Assembly: GCA_037141055.1 (NCBI GenBank)
Contig: JBAXDH010000004.1
Location: 9,716-73,715 of the forward strand
DNA: 64,000 nt
From: CAIVAT01 sp037141055
GTDB taxonomy: Bacteria > Bacteroidota > Bacteroidia > Bacteroidales > FEN-979
Reading direction: 5' to 3'
Of this stretch, positions 18,198 to 26,859 are shown piece by piece. Each line of letters begins with the position of its first letter. Position 1 is the first letter of the stretch. The notes below the pieces were generated by a model, which was not told where the DNA came from, did no database searches, and worked only from the letters and a program-made list of their open reading frames with translations. The position numbers and the translations under genes are program-made.

Positions 18198-19112
18198 TTA
18201 AATTAAGTTATCCCTGCAACTGTTTTTAAAGTTCCATAAGATGCCTTTCAGATAAGCTTTCAGGTGTTCCTGCTGATGCTTCACCAAAAGGAGAACGGTG
18301 TTTTTCGGAAAGGATATGAATGTCTGGAAAAAAAGGCTGAAAAGAAAAGGCAAACCGCGAAAGTTCCTCCTTGCGAACAATAAACGGTTCCGGGTCAGGT
18401 AGTAAGTGATCAGCGGACTGTTCTTTCCGGTCGATATTGATTCCTTGTGCAGGATAAAACTGGCTGGCTGATAGTAAATTTTATAACCTGCCCGCTTGAT
18501 CATTTCGGCCCAGTCGTGTTCTTCATAGTAAAGGAAAAAGATTTCAGGCATAAGCCCAACCTCGTCGATCACGCGGCGCGGGATCATCATTGCTGCACCA
18601 TGAACTGAATTGGTAGAGGTAAGTTGGTCGAATTCAGGACTGTCAGGTTGCCTGTAACCAACTGCCTTGTTCCGAATTGTCCAGGGGTTCATGCGTGTAA
18701 AACCCGCGTATTGAACTAAGCCGGGCTCCTGAAAGTATTTTATCTTAGGACTTACCGCACCTATCTCCGGTCGGTTTTCAAGCAGTTCAACCATTGGTTC
18801 CATGATGTGTGCAGGAACTTCGGTATCATTGTTCAGGAAAAATAGATATTTGCCTTTTGCAACACGGATCCCCAGGTTATTTCCCCCTGCAAAACCAAGG
18901 TTTTCCTTGCTTTTAATCAGGATGATCCCGGGGTAAAGTTCTTTAATCCTGTCGGGTGTGTCATTGGGCGAAGCGTTGTCAACAACAATGATCTCCATGT
19001 TCGGATAGCTGATCTTTTGTAATGACTGCAAAAGTTCACAGGTAACGGATGACTGGTTATAATTTACCGTGATGACGGATATCAACGGGTATTTGTCTTC
19101 TTCAGTTTTCAT
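18198..19112 (-). CDS. Glycosyltransferase family 2 (rhamnosyltransferase-like)
   Basis: 304 residues from the ATG at 19112; longer in-frame starts would lie deep in the upstream gene. Motifs: 'ISVITVNYNQSSVTCELLQS', 'EIIVVDNASPNDT', 'GFAGGNNLGIRVAKGKY', 'FFLNNDTEVP' (NDT in place of DxD) and 'FFLYYEEHDWAEMIKRAGYK'. The 'NNDTE...EEHDW' pattern is typical of the WcaE/RfbF rhamnosyltransferase-like branch. The start overlaps the upstream polymerase gene by 11 bases. Confidence 0.9.
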   Translation of the reverse strand: MKTEEDKYPLISVITVNYNQSSVTCELLQSLQKISYPNMEIIVVDNASPNDTPDRIKELYPGIILIKSKENLGFAGGNNLGIRVAKGKYLFFLNNDTEVPAHIMEPMVELLENRPEIGAVSPKIKYFQEPGLVQYAGFTRMNPWTIRNKAVGYRQPDSPEFDQLTSTNSVHGAAMMIPRRVIDEVGLMPEIFFLYYEEHDWAEMIKRAGYKIYYQPASFILHKESISTGKNSPLITYYLTRNRLLFARRNFRGLPFLFSLFFQTFISFPKNTVLLLVKHQQEHLKAYLKGILWNFKNSCRDNLI

Positions 19113-20589
19113 GAGCAACACCATTGATAAGAAGTTTGTTTTCAAGCTCAAGTGTTTCCTCCCGGTCAAATTTAGGGGCAAGGTACATAAATGCCATGCA
19201 GCTGTATAGTAATACACCAACAGGCATCTGACCGAGCACAGGATTTCCATAAGACGCTGCCATTACTCCAAACATGCCTGCTGTCATTGCAATGGTTTCT
19301 GTTTTTACAGTATTACTCTTTATTTTAAACATCACAATATACGATATCTTCCCCAGGATATAAAACAGGATACATAAATGCAGGATCAAACCGACCATTC
19401 CCCCTTCCATCCAGATCATAACATACCAGGAGTCGGTTGGCACTGTTGAAAGAAAAGAGCCAGGATTGTATTTTTGCCCCAGAGTTCCTGTAGCGCCCAG
19501 ACCTCCTCCAAAGGGACGGGTTGACAGGTATCCCTTGATCCGTTGCTGGTTGATCAGCCGGGTTTGCAGGGAGGCATCTTCGGGGTTGAAGGCAGTTCGC
19601 ATTCTGCGGATGGTACCGTTACCCTGACCAATAAAAGTGTAGTTAAAGAAAACGAAAACCACTAAAAGAACAGATGCTCCAATGAGCAATATTTTACTGT
19701 TTTTACGCAGGATAATGTAAAGGATCAAACCGGCAAACGGAACCGCTATAGCTCCCCTGGTTCCGGAAATCATCATCCCAAAGATGCCGAGGAGGGCCAC
19801 TACCGCATAAAATTTGCTCCTCCAGAAGCTCTTTTCTCCCATTGCGAGGATGCCAAATACAACACCTGCAGTCCCCTGGGCCGCCCCGAACTGGCCGGCA
19901 TCGGAAAAGAATGAAAACACCCTGAGTTCACCAAACAGTAAATGCTGGGCTGCCCCTCCCTCATCCAGCCATCGTTGTTCAAAAGGATCGACACCGATGT
20001 ACTTTTGTTGAATACCCTTCAGGGTTCCCAGCACTGAAAAAATACCCCAGAGCAGAAAAAAAAAGCGAAGGTCGGACCGTTTGTTGAAAATGATAAAAAT
20101 AAGGGGAATTGTGAGTATCATATAAAGGGATATTCCACGCACCGCATAAAACCAGGCCACCCTGCTCCCTGCTTCCGGGTTGACAAGTTCCATAAGGCAA
20201 TATCCAAGCCAGATAAGGGCAATCAGGGTCATTTCATTTGCTGCATTACCCCATTCAACCTTCCGGTGAAAAGTTCGAAAAAAAAGACTCAGATAAGTTA
20301 AAACTAAAAGTATGTCGACTGTCAGACCCCATGGGACTACATTGATATAACGGTAAATCCCCAATGCAAAAAAATTAAGGGTGTAAACCGCGATTAAACC
20401 ATTCCGGGGGTTATGAAAAATAACAGATACAAAAAAAACAGCCAATGGAATAACCATAAACATCATTCCTGCTATTATTCCCCCGTCAGCAATTATCAGC
20501 GCAATAAAAAAAGAGCATATCAGCATAAAACCGATAACCTCTGGTTTTTTCAGTCTTTCTGCTCCTCTTTTAAGCTCGATTTCGTTCAT
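19102..20589 (-). CDS. O-antigen ligase / Wzy-like polymerase family membrane protein
   Basis: 495 residues with about ten hydrophobic helices and a large extracytoplasmic loop (about 320-375) holding 'GTIRRMRTAFNPEDASLQTR' and 'STRPFGGGLGATGTLG', followed by 'PTDSWYVMIWMEGGMVGLIL', the Wzy_C/O-antigen ligase family pattern. In this Wzx-containing locus it most likely polymerises repeat units in the periplasm, but ligase and polymerase cannot be told apart by sequence. Confidence 0.85.
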   Translation of the reverse strand: MNEIELKRGAERLKKPEVIGFMLICSFFIALIIADGGIIAGMMFMVIPLAVFFVSVIFHNPRNGLIAVYTLNFFALGIYRYINVVPWGLTVDILLVLTYLSLFFRTFHRKVEWGNAANEMTLIALIWLGYCLMELVNPEAGSRVAWFYAVRGISLYMILTIPLIFIIFNKRSDLRFFFLLWGIFSVLGTLKGIQQKYIGVDPFEQRWLDEGGAAQHLLFGELRVFSFFSDAGQFGAAQGTAGVVFGILAMGEKSFWRSKFYAVVALLGIFGMMISGTRGAIAVPFAGLILYIILRKNSKILLIGASVLLVVFVFFNYTFIGQGNGTIRRMRTAFNPEDASLQTRLINQQRIKGYLSTRPFGGGLGATGTLGQKYNPGSFLSTVPTDSWYVMIWMEGGMVGLILHLCILFYILGKISYIVMFKIKSNTVKTETIAMTAGMFGVMAASYGNPVLGQMPVGVLLYSCMAFMYLAPKFDREETLELENKLLINGVAHEN

Positions 20590-20622
20590 GTTTCCCTTTT
20601 ATGGATCATAGTGAGGAAAATC

Positions 20623-22842
20623 TCAGCTGAGACGTTTGTCATTGAACTGGTTCGTCAATAGTTGCTTTATCTTTAAGCGAATCCACGACCTTTTTTTAGG
20701 CAATTCTCCAACGAGCGATTCCATCTCTTCGAGTGCAACGCCATTGAGCAATATACGGGGTTTCACCGGATCCGTCACTGCCAGTACTTCAGCCAATATA
20801 TTGGCATCTGCTTTTGACCATGACCGGTTGGCTCTGCAAACCAAAAAGCAATTATTTGCACTTTTAAAAAGATTTACCGGAAATGATGAATGCAAAACAC
20901 CCGGAAATTCGACGAAAATAAATGAGTAGTTATCCCAATCCGGCACTAAATCGGGGGTTTCAAGATTCCGGAAAGAGGAAATCCGGTAAAAATCCCTGGA
21001 AACGACATATTGTGCGATATCAAAATCTGTTTTGTCCATCTGGGGTGCCTCATGGGGACAGAGTAACAGTACTTTATGTCCGATACTGCTTAATTGTGCT
21101 GCAATTCGTTGCAAAAGGAAACTTTTTCCTTCGTTCTCAAGCGTGCTGAAAGCAATACAACTGACGGGACCTTTTTCTTTTTGAATGGTAATTGAATGCA
21201 GGATCAGCTTTCGTATTATGGCATCTATGCTTTTCTTTTCAATATAGTCGACATCTATCTTTTTCTTTCTTTTTTTACTGATGACAGGGAAAATGCTTTC
21301 GACCACCAGACCTGTTTCACTGGTTGCTTTAGCCGCATTTCGAAGGGACGAATCCATCAGGTCAAGTGCAAGGATTGAAAGCAGGGTTATCAACAACCCG
21401 ACCAAAGCAGCGGCAATAATCAGCATTTTACGTTTATCGGGTTGCGGATGGGTTGGATAGTTCGGAGGATCAAGGATGGTGTTGGCTGATGATACTTCAA
21501 CGCTCTGTTGTTTTAGTTTTGCCAGTCCTAAATTTTTCACGAGCGACATGTATTCATCTTCGGCAATATTGATCTTCCGCTCCAGCCTTCGCATCATTGC
21601 CCCCATGGGTGCATACTGGGAATAGATCACATTGAATTCCTCACGAAGGTTATTCATGGTAATGACCTGGGCATTCGTTCCCTCAAATTCAATGGTCGCT
21701 GAAAGCCAGTCGGAGACGACTGTTTTTTCAGGTACATTTGTTACTCCTCTGGTCTGCTGATACAGGGAGTCCACAACGGCTTTCATCCGTGATTTTAATT
21801 CAGATGATTTTTGGGTGAGGGACTTGTACGTCGCTGATTCCACCGGGTTTTTTTCTCCTGCATCTGCGATCGGTTGAATGGCTGCAATGCGCTCATTTAC
21901 TTTTGACAGCTCAACCCTGAGGCTTAATAATTCCGAGCTGGTCAGCCTCCGCTTGATTTCCGGGGTCAATTTTTTTTCCAACAGGTCAATAACAGCTTTC
22001 GATGCAGAATTTTTCTTGAGCACCTCCTGGTATCCCATCTCGAATTGCTCCTTACGTCCTGCAATAAATGTACTTTGTTCATTATAGTTGATTATTTTAT
22101 TGACCTTGTTGAATTCAAGAAGTTCATCCTCGGCAACCTTCAACCGTTCGACAGACTTATTGACCTCACTTTCAAAATATTCCACTGCATTTTCTGACTG
22201 GCCGGCTTTCTGAACTTTGTAGGCCTGTTTATATGCCTTTACGAGATATACCAGGGTTTGCTGACATATCCCCGCGTCGTCCGATTCATAGGAAAGTTCG
22301 ATGTTATCGCTGTTTTGTAAACGCTTTACACTGAGTTTTCCCAGGATGGTAGCCGGATTATAATAGCTGTTCTTTACACGGATCAGGTTGGAAACAAAGT
22401 TGTTATTCGAGGACTCCATATATTGTCGCAGACCGGCAAGTGTCTTTTCAAAGTCACCCTGAACTATTAGCTTTTTTACATCCGCAGGAACATTCTTCAT
22501 GATTTCATCATAATGGTTCTGCTGTATAATTCCCGGATCGGCCTTTTTAAGTATCAGGTGACTCGCAAACAGCGAAAGTCCTGTCGTTTCAAGTGTTGTA
22601 TTCGATTTGATGATGCCCATCAGGTTATCGAACTGGGTGGTGACTGTATTAAAAGTAAATCCCGTCAAATCAACGGAATTGCCAGTGGCGAGGCTGGTAA
22701 AGACAGTAGTCTGCGATTTGTATGTTAGTGGTTCATTCCTGGTAAAAATAAATACCGTAACGGCCAGGATGAAGGGAACAGACAGAATTAGAAAAATATG
22801 CCGCAGAAGAAGCCGGACAAAAAACACTAGGGAGAACTTCAT
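20623..22842 (-). CDS. Wzz/GNVR polysaccharide co-polymerase with degenerate BY-kinase domain
   Basis: 739 residues. Helix 1 at about 14-34, a long periplasmic coiled-coil region (200-450), the Pro-rich 'PPNYPTHPQP' motif and helix 2 at 470-495, as in Wzc-type chain-length regulators. The cytoplasmic part (535-715) resembles a bacterial tyrosine autokinase: 'STLENEGKS' (about 566-574) fits Walker A, but the Walker A' region reads 'VLLLCPHE' without the usual Asp, Walker B reads 'FIFVEFPG' rather than an Asp-ending strand, and no Tyr cluster is seen at the C-terminus. It is probably kinase-dead and structural. The gene lies between the TolC-like and polymerase genes. Confidence 0.85.
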   Translation of the reverse strand: MKFSLVFFVRLLLRHIFLILSVPFILAVTVFIFTRNEPLTYKSQTTVFTSLATGNSVDLTGFTFNTVTTQFDNLMGIIKSNTTLETTGLSLFASHLILKKADPGIIQQNHYDEIMKNVPADVKKLIVQGDFEKTLAGLRQYMESSNNNFVSNLIRVKNSYYNPATILGKLSVKRLQNSDNIELSYESDDAGICQQTLVYLVKAYKQAYKVQKAGQSENAVEYFESEVNKSVERLKVAEDELLEFNKVNKIINYNEQSTFIAGRKEQFEMGYQEVLKKNSASKAVIDLLEKKLTPEIKRRLTSSELLSLRVELSKVNERIAAIQPIADAGEKNPVESATYKSLTQKSSELKSRMKAVVDSLYQQTRGVTNVPEKTVVSDWLSATIEFEGTNAQVITMNNLREEFNVIYSQYAPMGAMMRRLERKINIAEDEYMSLVKNLGLAKLKQQSVEVSSANTILDPPNYPTHPQPDKRKMLIIAAALVGLLITLLSILALDLMDSSLRNAAKATSETGLVVESIFPVISKKRKKKIDVDYIEKKSIDAIIRKLILHSITIQKEKGPVSCIAFSTLENEGKSFLLQRIAAQLSSIGHKVLLLCPHEAPQMDKTDFDIAQYVVSRDFYRISSFRNLETPDLVPDWDNYSFIFVEFPGVLHSSFPVNLFKSANNCFLVCRANRSWSKADANILAEVLAVTDPVKPRILLNGVALEEMESLVGELPKKRSWIRLKIKQLLTNQFNDKRLS

Positions 22843-22869
22843 TACAGGGTAAATTTGGTTGTTTTTTGT

Positions 22870-23691
22870 TTACCTGATTCGAAAACCAATTATTTCTTCG
22901 AGTAACCACAAGGCTTTTTGAAAATCATACCGGGCTTTGCTCAAATCAATCTTCGCCATCGAATAGGATATCCTCAATGAGGAGGTCTCAGAAACAGAAA
23001 TCTGGTTGCTCATAAAATCCTTTTCTGCATTTTCCATGATGATGGTCTGATCATCAAAATTTTCAAATAGAATTTTATAGCTCTCATAGCTATTCATCAG
23101 GTTGTTATAGCGATTATAAACTTCTTCCCTGAGTTGTTTTATCAGCAGTTGTTTATTGCTTTGAGTTTGTTCTTGTTCAATTTTCGCCACCTTATAATCA
23201 TAATGGTCGAAAAATGAGATGACGGGAATTTTAAGGGTCAGACCGAATGAATACCGGGCCTGGGCACTGGCGGAGCTGGTCGGCTGAACGGGGGATACGG
23301 TACTGTTGTTTATGTCATAAAACTGCCCATAAGAGAAGATGCCCCCTGCATTAATGATATCTTTGGTCCATTCACTTCTTGCATGTTTTATATCCAGGTT
23401 GCTCTTCTGAAGACTTAAATTCTGTACCTTGATTATAGGAGCATGTGTAATGGCAGAATCGATAAGTGTTTCAATGGATGGAATCCGTAATAAAAAACTA
23501 TCTGCTTCAAGAACAGACGGCAAAACGGTGGGGATGGAATCAGGCAGGTTTGATTGTGCCATGGATTGAATGGAGAGAAAAAGAAAAACCAGGCATGAAA
23601 ACAGGCAAGGGTGAAATCTTTCAGGCGATTTTATCCCCTGCAAGCGCATTTTCAATTTATATTGTTTAGAAAGAAAATTCGTAGTTTTCAT
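22870..23691 (-). CDS. TolC-family outer-membrane protein, half length
   Basis: A long basic leader ends in a hydrophobic stretch and 'SMAQ', a plausible signal cleavage site near residue 45. The mature part has the long-helix pattern of outer-membrane efflux proteins: 'IETLIDSAITHAPIIKVQNL', a strand 'YSFGLTLKIPV', then 'LREEVYNRYNNLMNSYESYK' helices. Full TolC proteins have two such repeats over 420-480 residues; this one has a single helical repeat in 273. It lies between the sugar transferase and the Wzz-like genes, where a Wza-type export protein gene is expected. It may form the outer-membrane exit as a larger oligomer, by inference. Confidence 0.72.
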   Translation of the reverse strand: MKTTNFLSKQYKLKMRLQGIKSPERFHPCLFSCLVFLFLSIQSMAQSNLPDSIPTVLPSVLEADSFLLRIPSIETLIDSAITHAPIIKVQNLSLQKSNLDIKHARSEWTKDIINAGGIFSYGQFYDINNSTVSPVQPTSSASAQARYSFGLTLKIPVISFFDHYDYKVAKIEQEQTQSNKQLLIKQLREEVYNRYNNLMNSYESYKILFENFDDQTIIMENAEKDFMSNQISVSETSSLRISYSMAKIDLSKARYDFQKALWLLEEIIGFRIR

Positions 23692-23710
23692 ATCATCAAT
23701 GAGATGTAAA

Positions 23711-24934
23711 TTAAACCGGGTCTTTCTGGAAAAGTGCAGGAAAGGTCCTAAGTATCAGTTTCAGGTCATACCAGAATGAGTAGTTGTTTCTGGCAAAATG
23801 GTCGGCATATTCATTATCATAGCGATGCCGCTCGCTTTCGGACATGATGCCACCTTTGCCACGCAATTCAACCTGCCACAGGCCGGTGATACCAGCGGGC
23901 GCAAGAAACCGCTTTGCAATCTCATCGTTGGTCAGTTTTTTTCCCTCATAAACTGGCAGTGGCCGGTTCCCGACAATCGACATATCCCCCTTGATGACAT
24001 TGATCAGTTGCGGGAGTTCGTCGATACTTGTATTTCTGATAAACTTCCCGACTCTGGTCACCCTGGGGTCATTGGAGATTTTAATGAAAGTCGGTTTTGA
24101 CTTATCGATTTTTGCTTTCTGTGCTGTGTACCAATTATCACAGATCTCATGGGAACCGATGTAACGAAGTTCCGAACAGGTTGTTCCGTCTGTTCTTTTG
24201 GCACATTCAGGGCAGGGCTCGCTGAAATCAATTTCAGAAATGGTTGCAGCGGATGCATATTGATTTTTATCTTTGGCAAGGTTGCTGAGTTGCTTGTCCG
24301 ATCCGACCCTCATCGACCGCAACTTGTAGAACAGAAATGGGTCCAATCCTGTGCCCATCCGTTCAGAGGTATAATAGATTTTACCTTTTCCTTTCGACTC
24401 GATGAAGATTGCGGCGGCAACAGCCAGCAACAGGGGAGAGAGGCATATCAGCGCCAGCGATGCAACCACGATGTCAAATAGTTTTTTAACCAGGGGCATG
24501 TGATATTCTCCGACCACTATCCCTATTTTCCTGTAATTGATCAGGTCATGAATGCGCGTCACGATGCCGTCAATATCAGTAAGCGGTAATATGTAGAAAT
24601 CGTCTATTGCCTGTTTGTAGGCTCTTTTTTCCTGGTTCCACGCCCGTTTATAGACAGATTCCTGGAATTCATTGCATAATAAAATGAATGAAACATATTT
24701 GAATTTCTGATCTCCTCTGACAAGGTCGTTTCGCAGGAGGTCATGCATTCCAAAGCCATCACCCCCGGCCAGGTTCAATTCGCAAAGAATTGCATTCGGT
24801 TTATTTCCTGCCCTGAGGTAGGCGGTTGCGGCCATCGCATCAATCTTATGGGTGAGCGATATCCCGGGATGGGCGTTCAATGCATTAATTTCATCCGCAG
24901 AATTGCCAATATAAAGTATCGATATTTGTCCCAT
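23711..24934 (-). CDS. Initiating sugar-phosphate transferase with receiver-like N-terminus
   Basis: 407 residues from the ATG at 24934 (ATGs at 24952 and 24970 are alternatives; the last overlaps the upstream gene). Residues 3-128 look like a receiver fold ('ISILYIGNSADEINAL', 'AILCELNL'), without a clear acceptor Asp. One membrane helix (about 153-177) precedes the polyprenyl-phosphate sugar-1-phosphate transferase domain: 'FYKLRSMRVGSD', 'IRNTSIDELPQLINVIKGDM', 'SIVGNRPLP', 'PAGITGLWQV'. An insert between them holds Cys241, 244, 253 and 265 (a CxxC pair plus two), perhaps a metal site. It should transfer sugar-1-phosphate to undecaprenyl phosphate, starting each repeat unit. Confidence 0.9.
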   Translation of the reverse strand: MGQISILYIGNSADEINALNAHPGISLTHKIDAMAATAYLRAGNKPNAILCELNLAGGDGFGMHDLLRNDLVRGDQKFKYVSFILLCNEFQESVYKRAWNQEKRAYKQAIDDFYILPLTDIDGIVTRIHDLINYRKIGIVVGEYHMPLVKKLFDIVVASLALICLSPLLLAVAAAIFIESKGKGKIYYTSERMGTGLDPFLFYKLRSMRVGSDKQLSNLAKDKNQYASAATISEIDFSEPCPECAKRTDGTTCSELRYIGSHEICDNWYTAQKAKIDKSKPTFIKISNDPRVTRVGKFIRNTSIDELPQLINVIKGDMSIVGNRPLPVYEGKKLTNDEIAKRFLAPAGITGLWQVELRGKGGIMSESERHRYDNEYADHFARNNYSFWYDLKLILRTFPALFQKDPV

Positions 24935-24963
24935 GGTTAACAAATTATTCATAAAACCATTGC

Positions 24964-25359
24964 TTACCACTTGATTGCATAGTGAATCGGGTCAAGATTT
25001 TTCTTCACCAGCTCAGTGAGTTCGACCGGGCTGAAGGGTTTCGTCAGATAATCCTGTGCACCTGCCTGGTAGCATCTTACGCGGTCTTCACTTTTTTCAC
25101 TGGCGCCAGACAGCATGATTACAGGAGTGTGTTTGGTAAAACCCCTTTTCCGAAGCATCGTAAGAAAGTCATAGCCGTCCATGTTTGGCATTTGAATGTC
25201 GGAAATGATCAGGTCGGGGAGGTTTTCCTCGAGCCATTCGAGCGCTTCCTTTCCGTCCTTTTTGGCCACAACATCATAATTTTTTGATAGAAATTTTTCC
25301 AGCAGCAAACGCATGGTTTGCTCATCGTCGATAATCAGAATCTTGTGTCTCATATACAA
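24964..25359 (-). CDS. Single-domain response regulator (receiver only)
   Basis: 131 residues, all receiver: 'KILIIDDEQTMRLLLEKFL', acceptor Asp54 in 'LIISDIQMPNMDGY', Ser/Thr switch in 'VIMLSGAS', and Lys107 in 'YLTKPFSP'. No output domain. It is the first gene of the polysaccharide operon and lies next to a sugar transferase with a receiver-like head, so it may control polysaccharide onset by protein contact. The cognate kinase is not adjacent. Confidence 0.92.
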   Translation of the reverse strand: MYMRHKILIIDDEQTMRLLLEKFLSKNYDVVAKKDGKEALEWLEENLPDLIISDIQMPNMDGYDFLTMLRKRGFTKHTPVIMLSGASEKSEDRVRCYQAGAQDYLTKPFSPVELTELVKKNLDPIHYAIKW

Positions 25360-25426
25360 AAGAAATATTGCAATAAATTGTGATACTTAATTGGTCTCCA
25401 TGCTTCAAATTACTCGAAAATATTTA

Positions 25427-25434
25427 CAAAGATA
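25427..25434 (-). promoter_or_regulatory. Candidate -7 box of the polysaccharide operon
   Basis: Minus-strand TATCTTTG, a full match to TAnnTTTG, 68 bases before the receiver gene. This is the best promoter signal for the long leftward operon. A -33 TTTG at the usual 19-21 base spacing is not clear. Confidence 0.5.
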
Positions 25435-25513
25435 CACTATTCAAAAATATGAATTATTATCCAATGTAAGGTACAGGATAAGTGAATTGATTTAATAATA
25501 ATTACTTATTTTA

Positions 25514-25534
25514 TTGTAGGTGTTTGCCCTACAA
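25514..25534. other. Hairpin in the hydE / polysaccharide-operon gap
   Basis: Perfect 7-base arms TTGTAGG / CCTACAA with a 7-base loop. On the minus strand it follows the hydE stop by about 30 bases and is trailed by AT-rich sequence without a strong T-run, so it might be a weak hydE terminator. Confidence 0.35.
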
Positions 25535-25564
25535 GGGGCGAGTCTGAATGAGTCAGCCTAACAT

Positions 25565-26647
25565 TCAGCCTTTTCTTGAGGTATAATGGAGTGAATCGCC
25601 CCATTCGCCATACCCGATGCTATCGCCGGCCATATGGATCCGGGCTTCGAGGCAGCTTTTGCATTCCTCTGCCTCGTCATCGAGGCAGGGCTTGTTTTCA
25701 TAAAGAAGATAGTCCTGCCGGTATTTTACCGGGGTCAGATTCGGCATGATCACGTTGGCGCCTACCATCAGCGCCTTTTCGCGGCCCTGCGGGTCGATGG
25801 TCTGCATGGCTGTGGTTGCTGCAATGTTGATATTTTTCATCATGATCCTCAGAATGGCGACCATTTTCAACGAAAGGTCAAAGCGTTCTTTCAACGGCAG
25901 GAGTTTATCCCGGTGCCGGTAAAGGGGAGTGTCCTGATGCTCGATAAATGGCCCCATCCCTGCCATGTCAATATCAAATTCCCTGAAGAATATGAGGTCG
26001 TCTGCAAGATCGGAAATGGATTGGAACGGCAACCCGATCATCACCCCCGTGCCAACCTGGTACCCGGTTTTCTGAAGGGTTTTCAACGCTTCCAACCGCC
26101 TGTGATAGTCGTGTGCCTTGTTATTCGGATGGAGTTTCAAATACAGGTCCGGATTTGAAACTTCGATGCGCAAAAGATACCTGTGCGCGCCTGAGTCATA
26201 CCACCTGCGATAGGTCTCTTCACTTTGCTCGCCCAATGAAAGGGTTACGTGGATATTTCCGTCGGTTTGCCTGTGTATTTTCCTTAAAAGTGCGTCGATC
26301 TTATTGACAAATGCCTTGTTAGTCTGCTCTCCCGACTGGATGACGATGGAGGCGTATTTATTCTGATAAGCGTAATCCACGGCTTCCATCACTTCGGCAT
26401 CGGTCATCCTGTAACGTGCATAATGACTGTTCCCTGCACGGATTCCGCAGTAATAGCAATTTTTCCGGCAATAGTTTGAGTATTCGATCAGTCCTCTGAA
26501 ATAGACTTTTTTCCCTACGAAGGCCTCTTTTGTCTCTTTCGCTTTTTCAAAAAGATTAAACCGATCTTTCCCGGCGGTTCCGAGAAGGAAAATCAGGTCA
26601 TCCCTGGAGAATTGTTTTTTATCAAGTATATTTTCAACATTATCCAC
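25565..26647 (-). CDS. hydE: [FeFe]-hydrogenase maturase HydE (radical SAM)
   Basis: Radical SAM enzyme that takes part in building the diiron subcluster of the H-cluster, with HydG and HydF. 'YSNYCRKNCYYCGIRAGN' gives the CX3CX2C cluster (Cys60, 64, 67). The C-terminal 'CLDDEAEECKSC' is the CX7CX2C second-cluster site found in some HydE proteins. 'VTLSLGEQSEETYRRWYDSG' and 'RYLLRIEVSNPDLY' are in keeping with HydE and less with BioB or PylB. 360 residues is usual. No hydrogenase, hydF or hydG is in the window, so these must lie elsewhere. Confidence 0.88.
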   Translation of the reverse strand: MDNVENILDKKQFSRDDLIFLLGTAGKDRFNLFEKAKETKEAFVGKKVYFRGLIEYSNYCRKNCYYCGIRAGNSHYARYRMTDAEVMEAVDYAYQNKYASIVIQSGEQTNKAFVNKIDALLRKIHRQTDGNIHVTLSLGEQSEETYRRWYDSGAHRYLLRIEVSNPDLYLKLHPNNKAHDYHRRLEALKTLQKTGYQVGTGVMIGLPFQSISDLADDLIFFREFDIDMAGMGPFIEHQDTPLYRHRDKLLPLKERFDLSLKMVAILRIMMKNINIAATTAMQTIDPQGREKALMVGANVIMPNLTPVKYRQDYLLYENKPCLDDEAEECKSCLEARIHMAGDSIGYGEWGDSLHYTSRKG

Positions 26648-26707
26648 CCAAAGAAGTTATGTAACGGGTTAAACCTTTGATTTTTGAATCAGCTCCGAAA
26701 ACTTTTT

Positions 26708-26786
26708 TTCACCGCTAAGTCGCCAAGACGCTAAAATTTAAATAATTGAATTTGCGTTCTTTGCGTCTTTCCGCCTTTGCGGTGAA
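26708..26786. repeat. Inverted octamer-phased repeat
   Basis: Left arm begins TTCACCGC at 26708 and continues in 8-base words (TAAGTCGC, CAAGACGC). The right arm (26751-26786) is the imperfect inverse, ending GCGGTGAA. The two arms can fold into a long hairpin. It lies between ychF-like and hydE, in a 210-base gap with no gene. Confidence 0.75.
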
Positions 26787-26859
26787 CATTTTATTTTGGC
26801 TTTTTGGAGTAGACTTATTTTTGAATCTTGCAATTTGTATGGTGCTTGATTGTCTCCTG

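Noticed and set aside
18198..19250. Longer GT2 protein starting at 19250
   Set aside because: The extra 46 residues lie inside the O-antigen ligase gene in another frame; the catalytic domain begins right after the Met at 19112.
25565..26647. Biotin synthase or PylB as identity of the radical SAM gene
   Set aside because: The C-terminal CX7CX2C site and overall motifs favour HydE.
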